A stretch of DNA of 64,000 nt from CAVWDI01 sp963753725 (GCA_963753725.1 CAVWDI010000017.1:124001-188000); one strand, 5' to 3'. Counted from the stretch's first letter, positions 29,095 to 40,700 are shown. The notes: a model not told the origin generated them from the sequence alone. A program made the numbers and translations.

Positions 29095-30961
29095 TCAAAC
29101 AGGAGTTTGTAATAAACGAAGAAGCGATTGCCTTGCTAATAAATCTGATGTTACTACTCCTTGTACAAATCCTTTTTGTACAACTGGCAGGGCAGATATC
29201 TCGTGATATTCAAGTTTCTGGATTAATTCTAAAATCGTGTCATCAGGTAGAGCCGATATCACCTGTTTGCTCATCACCTGATTTAGAGGTTGATCATCTG
29301 GATTCCCTAATGCGGTTGAGCGCGTAACATCCCATTCGGTTACAACACCCACCATATCACCATCACTCGTTGTAACCGCAAGAATCGAAGAATTCGTTTC
29401 AACAAGTTTAGCCGCAGCATCCTGGATCGTCTTATTTACTTCTATAGTTGGAATCGGTATCATCAGCTCTTTTGCAGTGCGATCACTTTCACGCGCAGCT
29501 ACTCTTCTAATACTGATTTTCTCGGCGGCTTCGCACGGCAGCATGTCTGCATCAGATACTAATAGATCAATCAGTTCTTTCATATTCCTGCGAATTACTT
29601 CTTCACGGTATTCGAATGCTGCAAGACGCCTTTTCTCCGCCAATTCGCTCAACTCTTTTGAATTCAATTCCAGCCAATTATCAACCGCGATCTGTTCTCC
29701 CCGCATTTCTTCAGGAATTCGTAAATGTTGGGGAGTTTTGATCAACTGTTCCTGTGCTGCATAAATTACTCCGCCTGAATTTACTAAATAATCGGTCGCT
29801 ATCAACACGCCCTTCCTGCGATATACTTCCCTTTCCATTCGCGATCTTGCGGCTTTACGTGACTTTACTGGTGAATATGTGTTTGCTCCTTCAACAATAA
29901 CCTTCCAATCACCCATCCTGCGCGTAGTGATCGAAGGATTTGTTGTTTCATCCACATCTAAGTAATTTGCGATTGGAGATGCAGGGATTAAACAGAACGC
30001 AGATTCACGTAATAAATCATCCGGATCAGTGGAATACTTTAATCATGCTCTTTCCAGTCGTATCCTTGTTGATCCTTTCAGTATAGAATTTTCGAGTAAC
30101 CATTCCGCTGCTCAGCCATTCCTGAAAAAGAATATCTACAGGTAAACCTTTTTCATCGAACAAATAACCGAGCATATCACTTACACCAATTATCTTTGTA
30201 CCTGCTAATCGCTCTTCGATGATCCTGGCTGCATGTCCGCCTACCGCACCAAAGCCTTGAATTATCACTGATAAATCATTTATTTCTGGGACATCCAATT
30301 CATGAAATTGGGGTAAAGCTTTTAATTTATGCATTTCTTCTAATAAAGCCTGCAACGCAATAATGGTACTGCCAGCCGCAGCACCCAGTTGGTCAATTCG
30401 GTTTCCACCCATTTCTTCTGGTTTGGATACCACAACATCAAGCCCATTTTCTATTGCAATGGTTTTCATATCCGCGTCACAAGTGCCTACATCCGGTCCA
30501 GGTAGATAAATATCATGGTACCTGTATAATAATTTCGCAAAACCCTTTATTACTTGCAGGTGTTTTTCGGGCGGTAATCTCCCTGCAATAATCCCCGCTT
30601 TCCCTCCACCAAATGGAAGATCTGCTGCTGCATTCTTCAGTGTCATACCCCGCGCTAGATTATGGACTTTCGAAGGAGTAATGTCCGGCAGCATTCTTAT
30701 GCCCCCCATTGACGGACGGCCCATAGCCAGGTTATCAACCACAAGATAACCACCAATTTCCAATGGAGAACCTTCGTCCCACATACACGTTACTACTCGC
30801 GGGCCGAGATGATCGACTTCAATATCCAATCTAGCGAGTTCTTCAACGTCCATGGCATTAAACTCGATAAAACACTTTCCTTCATAACTTACAATCCGGT
30901 TCTCCCATGTACGTTCTGGTAATCTCTGGTGTAAAAATTTTTCCATCCGATTTGGAATCAT
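29095..30961 (-). CDS. Glu/Leu/Phe/Val dehydrogenase fused to tandem CBS domains (one frameshift)
   Basis: An N-terminal amino-acid dehydrogenase of about 415 residues: GGYLVVDNLAMGRPSMGGIR, the catalytic-lysine region LPFGGGKAGI, PGPDVGT with the catalytic Asp, and the Rossmann motif IQGFGAVGGHAA. It is followed by two CBS domains (MIPIPTIEVNKTIQDAAAKL and MSKQVISALPDDTILEL). The first frame stops at 30026. Removing one C near 30040 gives KVFTDPDDLL and joins the second half, for about 622 residues. NAD(P)-dependent oxidative deamination is expected; glutamate is the likeliest substrate but not proven. The CBS pair suggests control by adenine nucleotides or SAM. Gaps are 47 bases to the upstream unknown gene and a few bases to core-metE. 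Confidence 0.82.
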
Positions 30962-31008
30962 ATCTTTACCTCGCTGTTGAATAGGGATTCAATATCAATA
31001 TGGTCGGT

Positions 31009-32280
31009 TTAATCCAGATGCAATTTCCTTGCTGCAATAAAAGAAAGTTTATTTTCAGTTAACTCCCTTGCTGTTAGATTTGTGGCGTCATGCTTATCTA
31101 AGAAATTTTCCGTCAAATGTTCCCAATCCCCAGATTTAACAATTTCTTCTTTTGTTCTGAAATAATCGAGTATATCTGTTGGGTGCTCTCGGATTTGTTC
31201 AATCTCAATATCTCCACCTTCATGTTTTGCTGAGATATTCGAGACATGATCTGCAATTTCAATTAATTCATCTCTACGGTTATACGGCTGTCGAACAATG
31301 TTTTTCCATGTCTCAGTGATATGATGTTCAAACCGGACATTATCTTCAAACCCCAACATCTTTCGAATTTGTGCTGTCAGTTGCATAGTCTCATTGTTAA
31401 TTGAATTACTCCAATTAAATCCAACGAGAGGAGAAGACCCGTCCTCCCTAGAAAATAATTTTGCGCCTAACAAAGTCCACAATCCAGCATACGGATTATC
31501 GTTTCCCATAAATACCGATATTTTGAATTCAATATCAACACCTATTCGATACAGCATATATGCGATTAATACCGTTCCAGGATTAACATTCAAAACCTGC
31601 CGGACGCCATAATTTGTATAGTAATGGAGAAATTCATCTAACCACATCAAAGCATGATCATTCGGTTGACCGACACCCCCAAAATAACCGGTAATCGTTT
31701 CAGGTCCTCCGAGATGTATATTCGAACCATCCGTCCCTTTAGTATCCAAAGTTTCAACAAATGAAGCGCCGACAATCTGCATCGCAGCAGCAATTGCGGG
31801 TAAATCACCATCCGCTTCCTGTTCTTTCATATTCCTTACTTTTATATACCTCCCCGGCATTAACATACCTTCAGATATAGATCTTTCGGCAATCTTAATT
31901 AACCATGGGAAATACTGCAGTGCGCTGATTTCGAGTGTTACGGCAAAATCATCTGAGAATTGTGTTACGTTCGCTTGCTCCCCTAACACTTTACGTCTGT
32001 ATTCAGGAATTTTGATAAATGATCCAGCATCCCTCTCCCTGATTAACCATTCGAGATCATCAAGATACGCAGGATTTGTTTGCTCGACTTTTTTAATAAG
32101 TTCTGACAGACGACTCGCTTCCTCAGCTTTCTTATTTATTTCTTCCGGAGTTCCATATTTTGAAACAATCTCAATGAAATCATTTACTACCTGGGTATCT
32201 GGATCAATAAACATCCGGTTGATATCAACTAATCGATCATCCGGAATTGCCAATAGATCACGCAAATCATCATTAATCAT
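31009..32280 (-). CDS. Conserved-looking 423-residue protein, unknown function
   Basis: An intact soluble protein not assigned to a family. The N-terminal 120 residues are helical and charged. The centre contains SFVETLDTKGTDGSNIHLGG, ETITGYFGGVGQPNDHALMW and VRQVLNVNPGTVLIAYMLYR. Then come PLVGFNWSNSINNETMQLTA and an FEHHITETWKNIVRQPYNR segment. The alternating hydrophobic strands and glycine-rich turns suggest an alpha/beta or TIM-barrel enzyme, and the layout recalls B12-dependent mutase subunits, but no cofactor motif is clear. No signal peptide or membrane helix. It sits between panB (76 bases upstream) and the CBS-dehydrogenase gene (47 bases downstream), so a role in amino-acid or one-carbon metabolism is possible. 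Confidence 0.65.
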   Translation of the reverse strand: MINDDLRDLLAIPDDRLVDINRMFIDPDTQVVNDFIEIVSKYGTPEEINKKAEEASRLSELIKKVEQTNPAYLDDLEWLIRERDAGSFIKIPEYRRKVLGEQANVTQFSDDFAVTLEISALQYFPWLIKIAERSISEGMLMPGRYIKVRNMKEQEADGDLPAIAAAMQIVGASFVETLDTKGTDGSNIHLGGPETITGYFGGVGQPNDHALMWLDEFLHYYTNYGVRQVLNVNPGTVLIAYMLYRIGVDIEFKISVFMGNDNPYAGLWTLLGAKLFSREDGSSPLVGFNWSNSINNETMQLTAQIRKMLGFEDNVRFEHHITETWKNIVRQPYNRRDELIEIADHVSNISAKHEGGDIEIEQIREHPTDILDYFRTKEEIVKSGDWEHLTENFLDKHDATNLTARELTENKLSFIAARKLHLD

Positions 32281-32356
32281 AATACCTCCATACCAAAGCT
32301 TACATATTTTCTATCATAAAGTAGACTAACTCAAAAACATGGAATATTGATCTTAT

Positions 32357-33214
32357 TTATTCTTCCAGCAACTTTAATAGCTTTTCATAATCTTCGTCTT
32401 TAATTTTGAAATAATTCTCTGGTTGAGGAAAAGTCTTATCTGTGACTTCCGCCTCATATTGAATTAGACCATTCAAGATAATCTCACCAGCATTCCCAAA
32501 GACCTTTGCCATTCGGGGTTTAAATTTAGGATACAAACCAAACATATCATGATAAATCAAAAGCTGCCCATGAGCATCAGGACCTGATCCAAGGCTCATA
32601 ATGATGCAATTCTCCGCTCTTTCTGTTATGAGTTTGCATACCCTGTTTGGAACCATTTCTAGGAGAATCCCTATTGCACCTGCTTCTTCGAGTGCCTTCG
32701 CATCATCCATAATCTTTTTTGCTTGCAGGGCACCTCTTCCTTGAACACGAAATCCACCCAAGGCGCTTACACTTTGAGGCGTTAGTCCTAGATGGCCAAA
32801 TGCAGGAATTCCGGCATCTACAATCCCTCGGATCCGATCAGCCATTTCAGCTCCGCCTTCTAATTTGATCGCATCGCAGCTAGCCTCCGCCATAAATCGA
32901 CCCGCATTACGAATAGCAGATTCAACACTCGGTTGGTAGCTCATATAAGGCATATCTCCAATTAAGAATCCAGTCGCGGCGCCTCTTCGTACTGCTTGAG
33001 TATGACGGATCATATCATTCATAGTCACTGGAAGTGTTGAATCATAACCAAGCATCGTCATGCCTAAACTGTCGCCTACCAAAATCATATCAATCCCTGC
33101 TTGTTCTTGGAAATATGCTGTTGGATAGTCATAGCACGTGAGCCAGGTTATCGGTTCATTCTTCATAATTTTATTAAACAACTCTGTAATCGTTACTTTC
33201 TTCCGTTCATTCAT
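32357..33214 (-). CDS. panB: 3-methyl-2-oxobutanoate hydroxymethyltransferase PanB
   Basis: Adds hydroxymethyl from methylene-tetrahydrofolate to alpha-ketoisovalerate, giving ketopantoate for coenzyme A synthesis (EC 2.1.2.11). 285 residues, near the usual length. Conserved segments: WLTCYDYPTAYFQEQAG, LVGDSLGMTMLGYDSTLPVT (Mg-binding Asp), IRNAGRFMAEASCDAIKLEGG, GHLGLTPQSVSALGGFRVQG and the catalytic region EMVPNRV. It starts at ATG 33214 behind an AGGTTTAAT-like ribosome-binding region. It is the first gene of a four-gene run ending with core-metE and starts a new transcript, since a terminator separates it from acsE. Confidence 0.92.
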   Translation of the reverse strand: MNERKKVTITELFNKIMKNEPITWLTCYDYPTAYFQEQAGIDMILVGDSLGMTMLGYDSTLPVTMNDMIRHTQAVRRGAATGFLIGDMPYMSYQPSVESAIRNAGRFMAEASCDAIKLEGGAEMADRIRGIVDAGIPAFGHLGLTPQSVSALGGFRVQGRGALQAKKIMDDAKALEEAGAIGILLEMVPNRVCKLITERAENCIIMSLGSGPDAHGQLLIYHDMFGLYPKFKPRMAKVFGNAGEIILNGLIQYEAEVTDKTFPQPENYFKIKDEDYEKLLKLLEE

Positions 33215-33352
33215 ATTAAACCTCCATAATTGTTTATTTGTTTTCCTTCATCAATTACGTTCTGAATAAAAATAACTGTTGTTCTTACGAAATTAATCAC
33301 CTTTGTCTTCGTTGTACAATTTATCACAAAAGATGTTTCTTATGATTAAAGG

Positions 33353-33392
33353 AAAAACGCTGCACTGTGATTTACACAATCAATGCAGCGTT
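33353..33392 (-). terminator. Rho-independent terminator at the end of the CODH/ACS operon
   Basis: A perfect 9-bp stem (33356-33364 with 33384-33392) with a 19-nt loop, followed on the minus strand by GTTTTTCC. It lies 44 bases past the acsE stop and before panB. Confidence 0.8.
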
Positions 33393-33436
33393 CCCTCAAA
33401 ATTCTCATTATCTAAAGATTTTGATAGTGATTTCTA

Positions 33437-34361
33437 CTACTGATCTAGGTATCCATCAGCGTAGATAACCTTATTAAGCAAGATTTGGACTGTCTTCCAA
33501 ATTGCATTTTGTTCAGGATCGCTCAAATCAAAATCATCAGGCATTGGTTCTTCCATTGCCTCGATCCTATCGGCTAACTTCAAATATGCTCTCCCAACTG
33601 CTGTGCTTTCATCTCTTTCTTCAATAGTCCGAATGGTTTCTTTCAATTCAACATCAAAAGGATCCGCTATCATCATTTGTAATCCAACACCCATTACCAT
33701 TGCACAATATACACGGTTAATCAAGGGTCGATTCTTTTCGGGTACTGCATTAGACACATTCGACAATCCGATCGAAATCTTCGGTGGCGGATCCCAGGCA
33801 AATTGTATAGTCCGAACTGCCTCCAATAATTCAGGAGCATACTCCTGACAACCTGATACCGTCAGAACCAATGGATCGATGATCAAATCTTCGATCGGGA
33901 AATCAATTTCCAATGCACGTGGGATTAATTTTTCAAGAGCAATAGTCACTCTTTCATCAGCGCTGACTGGGATACCTGATTTTCCCATTGTTAGAGCAAT
34001 CAACTGTGCATTATATTCCTTCGCTAACAAAGGTACCTTTTCTAATCGTTCAGGTTCGGCAGATGTAGAGTTTACAATTGGCTGCGCTTTTGTAACTGCC
34101 TTTAATCCAGCTTCAATCCCTAACAAATTTGTGCTGTCAAAGCTTAATGGAACATCTACTACTGTCTCAACTGCTTGTACCATCCATGGAAATACTTCTT
34201 CCCAATCCTTTTTTCGTGGTCCGAGGTTCAGATCGATCGCAGAAGCTCCCGCTTCAACTTGTTTTGCAGCCGATTCCTTAAAATACTTCTTTGTCACGGT
34301 TCTTTAAAGCTTCTTTAACTTTATCTGAAATGATGTGAATATTTTCGCCAATGATATACAT
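33437..34361 (-). CDS. acsE: Methyl-THF:corrinoid iron-sulfur protein methyltransferase AcsE (one frameshift)
   Basis: Transfers the methyl group from 5-methyl-tetrahydrofolate to Co(I) of the corrinoid protein (EC 2.1.1.258), linking the folate branch to acetyl-CoA synthesis. Pterin-binding TIM barrel: the N-terminal MYIIGENIHIISDKVKEAL is read from ATG 34361, then a one-base shift near 34277 leads to YFKESAAKQVEAGASAIDL and DLNLGPRKKDWEE. Other pterin-site segments are VPLSFDSTN, PIVNSTSAE, LIIDPLVLTVSG and GLSNVSNAVP with a catalytic Asn. About 307 residues, slightly longer than the Moorella enzyme. It is the last gene of the operon, 23 bases after acsV. Function is needed by the pathway, so the frameshift is probably an error. 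Confidence 0.88.
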
Positions 34362-34384
34362 TATTTGCCATCCTTTTATTAATA

Positions 34385-36323
34385 TTAATTATGATTTTCT
34401 AGAGCTTTGTTCACTGTTGGAAACAGTGATAAATCTGTATGTGGAAGAAATAATGCGGACATAAAACGCTCATAAAAAGAATTGTCCGCGGATAATTCAA
34501 TATACGTCATCCGTGAAGCGATACTTGAAATACTCTCATGTGCTTTCCGGTCAAGAAGCGCATAATAAGCGCCCTTAACGGAAGTGTTCCCTAAAAAATG
34601 GAATTTATCCCAGGGTAAATCGGGCAGCAGCCCTATTTCAATTCCTTTTTCAATATTAATATATTTCCCAAACGAGCCACCTATTAACATTTGTTCAGTA
34701 AGCTCCAAGGGAATACCTACGCTATTAGCCAGGACTTGATACCCAGCAAATATTGCGCCTTTTGCTCGCAACAAATTATCGATGTCAACTGCTGTGATAA
34801 CAATATCCCTTCCGCTTTCAGCCTCATTCTCCCAAGAGACAACATATTCCATACCGTGTTCTCCATCTCGAACACGGTCCGTTTTAAAGTTTGATTTAAT
34901 ATTGCCAGCTTTATCCACAATTCCAGTCATAAACATTTCAGCAACTAGAGCAATCAACCCGCTTCCACAAATTCCAAGTGGTTTTGAACCACCTATGACT
35001 GCGCACCGTTGGTTCATAAGTATCACTGTAAATCCATACTTCTTCAATAGCACCCTTTGTGGCTCGCATTCCATCAACCACCCCAGCTCCTTCAAATGCA
35101 GGACCGGCTGAACAAGCACAAGTAACTAACCAATCGTGTGATCCCAACACGATCTCACCATTTGTGCCAACATCCATAAATAGGGTCGTATCAGTAGCAT
35201 CGTCCATACCTGAGGAATAAACCCCTGCTGTAATGTCAGATCCGACATAACTGGCTACACCAGGCAGACAAATTACCGGCGCTTCAGGATTAATATCTAA
35301 GCCAACCTCACTTGCAGATAAATTCGGGAGTTCATTTACTGCGGTAACAAATGGTGAAAGTCTGATACTGGCTGCAGGAATTTTTAGAAATAAATGCATC
35401 ATCGTGCTGTTTCCAGATATAGTAGCCTTCACAATATCCTGAGGTTTGCAATTCCCACCTTTCACTCTTTTACATACCCGATCTAATAGATGGTGAATCG
35501 TATCTATTACTAAGGTATGTAGTTCCTCGGCTCCATTATCTTTGCTGGAGTAAATAATGCGAGATATGACATCTTCACCCCGAGCTATCTGACCGTTGTA
35601 TTCAGACGCTTGAGCTATTACTTCACCCTTTAATAAATTTACTAACCACACTGTGACTGTCGTAGTTCCAATATCGATCGCAACGCCCCAAAGCGGTTTT
35701 TCATCCGGGATGATTCCTGGTTCAACATCAATCAACCTAATTTGAGGAATATGGGATTGTTGCATCCTTTGCACTTCTAAAATTGCCGTAACGTGCCAAT
35801 TTCCACTTCGTAAAATGGCTCCAATTTTTCTGTACATACTCAAAGATATCAACAAATTTTCATATCCAAATTTCCTGCGCAATACTGTTTTCAACCGGCT
35901 TGCATCGTCCAGTTGATCCTCCATATTTGGAGGAGTTAGTTTTAATGGTATCCGTTGAATAGATTGATCCTGTGTAAAATCATATCCCTCCGGAACCTTT
36001 ATATCCGCAACAATCCGGTCAGTCGTGAGACGACGTTCAATTTTTTCCTGAGGCGGTACAGCAATAACAGAATCACCTTCGATAACTGTCTGACAGGCGA
36101 GAGCATAACCCTGCTCGATATCGCTTTCAGATAGGCGTAACGCGCTGCGACGGCGCACTATTCCAGATTCAACTAGAACAGCGCACCGCCCGCATCGTCC
36201 TTGCCCACCGCAAGGTTGGATAATATCTACTCCCGCCAATTGTGCGGCTTCAGTAATTAAACTGCCGCCAGGCACAATAATTTCTTCGGAGCATTTATCA
36301 AATTTTACTTTATTACCAGCCAT
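34385..36323 (-). CDS. acsV: Reductive activator of corrinoid protein, RACo/AcsV (one frameshift)
   Basis: ATP-dependent enzyme that rescues oxidised Co(II) corrinoid protein by low-potential reduction to Co(I). The N-terminal 2Fe-2S ferredoxin domain has CGGQGRCGRC near residues 38-47 plus a fourth Cys (ALACQT). The C-terminal ASKHA ATPase (DUF4445-like) contains AIDIGTTTVTVWL, SGNSTMMHLFL, FMDVGTNGEIVLG and GGSFGKYINIE. The first frame runs out at 34938. A shift near 35000 restores CAVIGGSKPLGICGSGLIAL and continues to 34385, for about 646 residues, the size of known RACo proteins. It lies between acsC and acsE, the standard position for this function. Confidence 0.88.
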
Positions 36324-36377
36324 AACAAGCCAGTTATTATTATATCGAAAAACTTACGTAAGCTTCCTCCTGAACTG

Positions 36378-37709
36378 TTAGAGCGCTTGCTTCATGAATT
36401 TTGGTAAATCTACTGCTTCACGCGGGCCAACTCTAACTTCCCAATCAGGCAGTTCTTCTTCGAGTTCACCAGAAAGCACAGCTGTATGTCCTGGAATTAC
36501 TATCTTTTTATCGCTGACTTTATCAGCAACTTCAAATTCTTTAACAGACTTGGCAATCCCTTCAGAATCAAACTTTCCCGCTGCCCAAGCAGTAAGGACA
36601 CTCATGCCTTCTGAATCCGTGACCATTAACCACGCTGGAATCCCAGAGCTTTCGATTTCGTTTGCCACACTGAAGTATGTAATACTGAAATTTGTTGTTA
36701 CTAATACCGGGTCATCAGGTTTGGGATCATTTATCTCGTAAAGACCTGGCTTTACCTGAATTGGTTTTTGTGGATCAGTAAATATATTTTCTCGTAAAAC
36801 CAGCAGTGGATAAGCAGTTTCAGGCCTAAAATTATCAAGAACAATAAAGCTACTGTATTTTCCAATTGCTTGTGCAGCCAGCATAACTTCCCTGGCAGGA
36901 TCACTTACATCACCGGGAAAATTGATAATTGGATATCCCAATGGACGGAATGTATTTTTGAGCGCCATTCTCCGGATTACAGTATTAGCTTTCAAAGTAC
37001 CATGGAAACTTCGTTGAGAAGGCGCAAGAACTAAATCTTTTACACCTGCTTCTTGAAGTTTGTTTGTCAAGTCAACCATTTCATCAATGGAATCGGATTG
37101 TAAGATAACCGGTACATTGAATTCTTTTGCGATATCAGCCATTTCTTTCCAGTTTTCTAAGGTAGCAAAACCAACCAATGGCCGCTCATCTTCTGATAAT
37201 TCAGTGAATCCTTCTTTAAGAATAGTTGGTTCTCCAATAAGAATAATTGGGAGACGGCTGACTTCTCGAACAGCTGAGACTGCGGCGTTAAAATCCCCTC
37301 CTTCCGTCTGAACTACAAAACCACTCATTGCCATTTCTATACCGACATATTCCACCTTGAATGCTTCGACTTCAGCAGCTTTTGCCTTGATATCTTCAAT
37401 TGCTTGATTGTCATAAAACCGTAGGAATAAACCCGGCCGGCTGTAAAATGTCTTTTCGTGTCTAAAGAGCACAACTTCATTTCCTGCTTTAACTTCATGT
37501 CCATTGGAACTTATTACAAGCGGCCGGACTGGAGGGGATGCAGCTTCTGAGAGTAGTTCATTGGCTTCTTCACTTACATGCGGACATAGCGACAATTCTA
37601 CTTGTTTGGCAGCTAACTTCATCGAAAATGCCAGGCATGTAGGAAATCCGCAATCTTTGCAATTCGTTTGCGGTAATAATTTATATATTTGAATACCTGA
37701 TAGTGCCAT
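36378..37709 (-). CDS. acsC: Corrinoid iron-sulfur protein large subunit AcsC
   Basis: Gamma subunit of the corrinoid protein that carries the methyl group to acetyl-CoA synthase. 443 residues. The N-terminal [4Fe-4S] domain is shown by CKDCGFPTC near residues 17-25 and a fourth Cys in LSLCPH. A TIM barrel follows (VEYVGIEMAMSGFVVQT, PLVGFATLEN, LVLAPSQRSF), then a C-terminal corrinoid-binding lobe with AWLMVTDSEGMSVLTAWAAG and VVLSGELEEELPDW-like sequence. It works as a heterodimer with the AcsD domain, here fused to AcsB, encoded just upstream. Intact. Confidence 0.95.
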   Translation of the reverse strand: MALSGIQIYKLLPQTNCKDCGFPTCLAFSMKLAAKQVELSLCPHVSEEANELLSEAASPPVRPLVISSNGHEVKAGNEVVLFRHEKTFYSRPGLFLRFYDNQAIEDIKAKAAEVEAFKVEYVGIEMAMSGFVVQTEGGDFNAAVSAVREVSRLPIILIGEPTILKEGFTELSEDERPLVGFATLENWKEMADIAKEFNVPVILQSDSIDEMVDLTNKLQEAGVKDLVLAPSQRSFHGTLKANTVIRRMALKNTFRPLGYPIINFPGDVSDPAREVMLAAQAIGKYSSFIVLDNFRPETAYPLLVLRENIFTDPQKPIQVKPGLYEINDPKPDDPVLVTTNFSITYFSVANEIESSGIPAWLMVTDSEGMSVLTAWAAGKFDSEGIAKSVKEFEVADKVSDKKIVIPGHTAVLSGELEEELPDWEVRVGPREAVDLPKFMKQAL

Positions 37710-37799
37710 ATCTAATCTCCGATTATCTGGTTGTGATATTTATTGGTCCAAGGCAGTGTGTTCAACTCATTTTTCTGAAAATCTAAATTTAGTTGAAGT

Positions 37800-40700
37800 T
37801 TAACTTGTTAAATCTTCGATCGCCTCACGGGTACGCCTGAGACTCTCTGGATGGCGAACAACAACAACATTTGCACCGCTTTCTAATAACATAACGGTTG
37901 TTAATGTCTCCCAGGTGATGGCACGTTCTTTCCAATCGCCCCACTCTTCTGGTACTCCGTCACCCACTTTTGATTCTTTCGCTTTCCAGCATTCTTGTCC
38001 AGGTGTCACCAGCATGGGCATTTGAGTCATGCTGTCACCTTGAAGTGCGGCCAATCTTAAGCGTTCCATCACAGAGTATCCATATTCGAACCCATAACCT
38101 AGCGCGCCTGTAGTTGGATCCATGATGATCTGATCTAAAGGCAAACCCATATCATTGATTAAGATATTGAGCTGTTTTGCTAGGTTTACATCCATTGCTG
38201 TTCTTGCATTAACCAAATGATCATTTGCCATCGCCGCTGCGACTATGGTGCGGTAATTCTTATCTTCGCAAATTCCAAGTAGTAATCTTTCACCCTTGAA
38301 GGTATCCGCGATGGGCACCATAAATTCATTATCCAGTTCCGCTTGCCCTGGACCAAATACAATTAACGGCAATCCACTGGCTTCAAGTACAGATTTTACA
38401 GTTTTTACAGCGTTTTCAGGTGTATTCGGATTACCCTCAACATCTGTAGCTGTAAGATTTAATAATAATAAATCAGCACCAGCCTTTTCAGCAGCCTGTG
38501 CCCATTTTGCGGGATCATCAACAACATCACCCCACTCATCCAATAACAACTGTGACCAATCATCCGGACGGCGGTCCATTATTTCAATCGCAATCACAGG
38601 ATTATTTACGACTTCACCTTCAAAATCCATAAAAGGCATTGAATTTTCGCCGCCGATGACTACCTGGCTCGTTCTAGTACCGCCATCTTCTTTCGTAGCT
38701 CCAATCTTGGTTACTCTAACTTGCCCAGTCCACTGTTCTTTTAAAATTTGAGTTTTGGTTTCACCAGGCATCCAACGTTTGTCAGGAGGGATTTCACCTT
38801 TTATCGTCTTATCGACGTCTGATTCAGTTGTCAAAACTTCTGATGTTGAAGTAGGAGTGATATGAGGGATATCGGGAGAAGCAGGTACTTGAAAATCAGC
38901 CGAATCAATCCCGCCAAGTTCCGCTAGTGCTGCCACTAACGCTCGTCGCAAGATATCGACCGCTTTTTCAGCGCGATCTACTGGCTCAGCTTCAACTCCA
39001 GAGATAGCGATGGTTTCCGGTCTTGGTATTTCAACTGCCGGCGCTTCAGGCTCTGATACTTCTGCGGTCTCTTCTACCTCAAGTTCAAGCGCCTTTTCTT
39101 CATCAGCTTTTGTTTCAGCTTTCTCAATAGCCGCTTCAACTACTGCTTCAGCCTGGGCAATCGTTGCTGCTTCAACTACTTCTGCCGTTTCAGCCTTTGC
39201 TTCCATTGGCTCCATTTCGAGAACTGGATGTTCCTTTTCTTTAATCCAAATCTCTAATTCTTCGACAGTCGTTACACTGTCACCATCAGAAATCCTGTCA
39301 ATAAAATCAGGGATTCCTTCCCTTTTGGCAACCGCCTGAAATTCTGCTGACATCGATCTCTTTAAGTTTTTACTCATCCAGACCACACGTTTAAATCCAC
39401 CATCTGCCGATATAAACTTAGGACTGACCAGGTAGTACTTGCCAACACCCATCACACCTGGAGTTTGCAGACCCCCTCCAGCGATACCTGCTAGAGTGCT
39501 GAATTTCATTCCAGCAGGTGTCATGCCAGTGTCTTCGCGACTGACAATCATAACCCCTTTCACCTCAGGTATCACCATTACGATGCATTCAAAACACCCG
39601 CATGCGGTCATCGGATTTTCCATGATTGAATACATCGAGACTTCCTGTACAACACCATGCGATCCCTGTTTTGCATAATCGTTTGTGCCTACCCAGTAAC
39701 CGCGATCGAAATCAATCACCTTTCCAAGCGGAATTGGTTGGTTAGGACCTGTTGGATTAATGCTGAAAGAAGCCTTACAATCTAACCAATTATATGCTCC
39801 GCATAAACCCAATCGCTCAGGACTTATCACACAAACATGATCAGGAGCAAAGGATTGACAGAGTGTACATGAATAGAAATCGTCTACTTTATCATCTGTG
39901 AGATCAGCTAATCTGCGGTTGCGGAAATCGTATGACTCTCTAGCTTTCTCCAGCCATTCCTTGATTTTTTCTGGCTCGGTATAGATCGTTACCTGAACCT
40001 TATCGACAATAGCCCCAAAATCATTTTTGAAGCGCGCGTGTAATATCCTTCCAAAGTGTTCTAGATCAAATCCCTTTTCAGTTGCGCCATTCGAGATTCG
40101 TATCCAGGCAATATCACGCTGACCGATATGCTGGATACCTGAAGCGCCGTTGATGAAGTAGTGGATTTGTCGTTCCAATACAGGTTCAAAATCCTCCTGC
40201 ATTTGTCGTCCTGCAACTTCGACAACGATACCCAAATCCATCGCGCTCTGCGGATCTTTGTCTTCAAATCCAGGTCCAACAATTTCAACCTTTCCATCAA
40301 CAACTTCATCCAAAGGAGCGCTAAATAAGTATTCAAAGCAACGTGAATATTTACCGCCAAATTCAACACGCATGTCAGCTTTTCGGACTACTTCTCCCTC
40401 GAATGCAGAACCATATGGGACTGGTACAGGTACTTCAGTCAATTTGATCTTCACACCACGAATTTCCACGCACTTTTGAACCAATCGTTCAGCTCTTTCT
40501 AAATCATCCTTTCCGTCTATTTCTTCAAACGGCATAGATACGACATGTTCGTAAGTTGTAACACCCGTTGGTAAAATTTCCGGGATGACCGTATCTGCAA
40601 TAACTGGGAATCCGAAATTAATCGCACCTGCTGCTGCAGCATATTTCAGGTCATCTACTTCTCCGAGAGCTAATACAAATGCAAACACACGCGCTTTGTT

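Noticed and set aside
39010..39339. Ser/Ala-rich open frame on the plus strand opposite the AcsB-AcsD linker
   Set aside because: It is the antisense shadow of the Ala/Glu-rich linker; composition bias removes stop codons. No start or ribosome-binding context.
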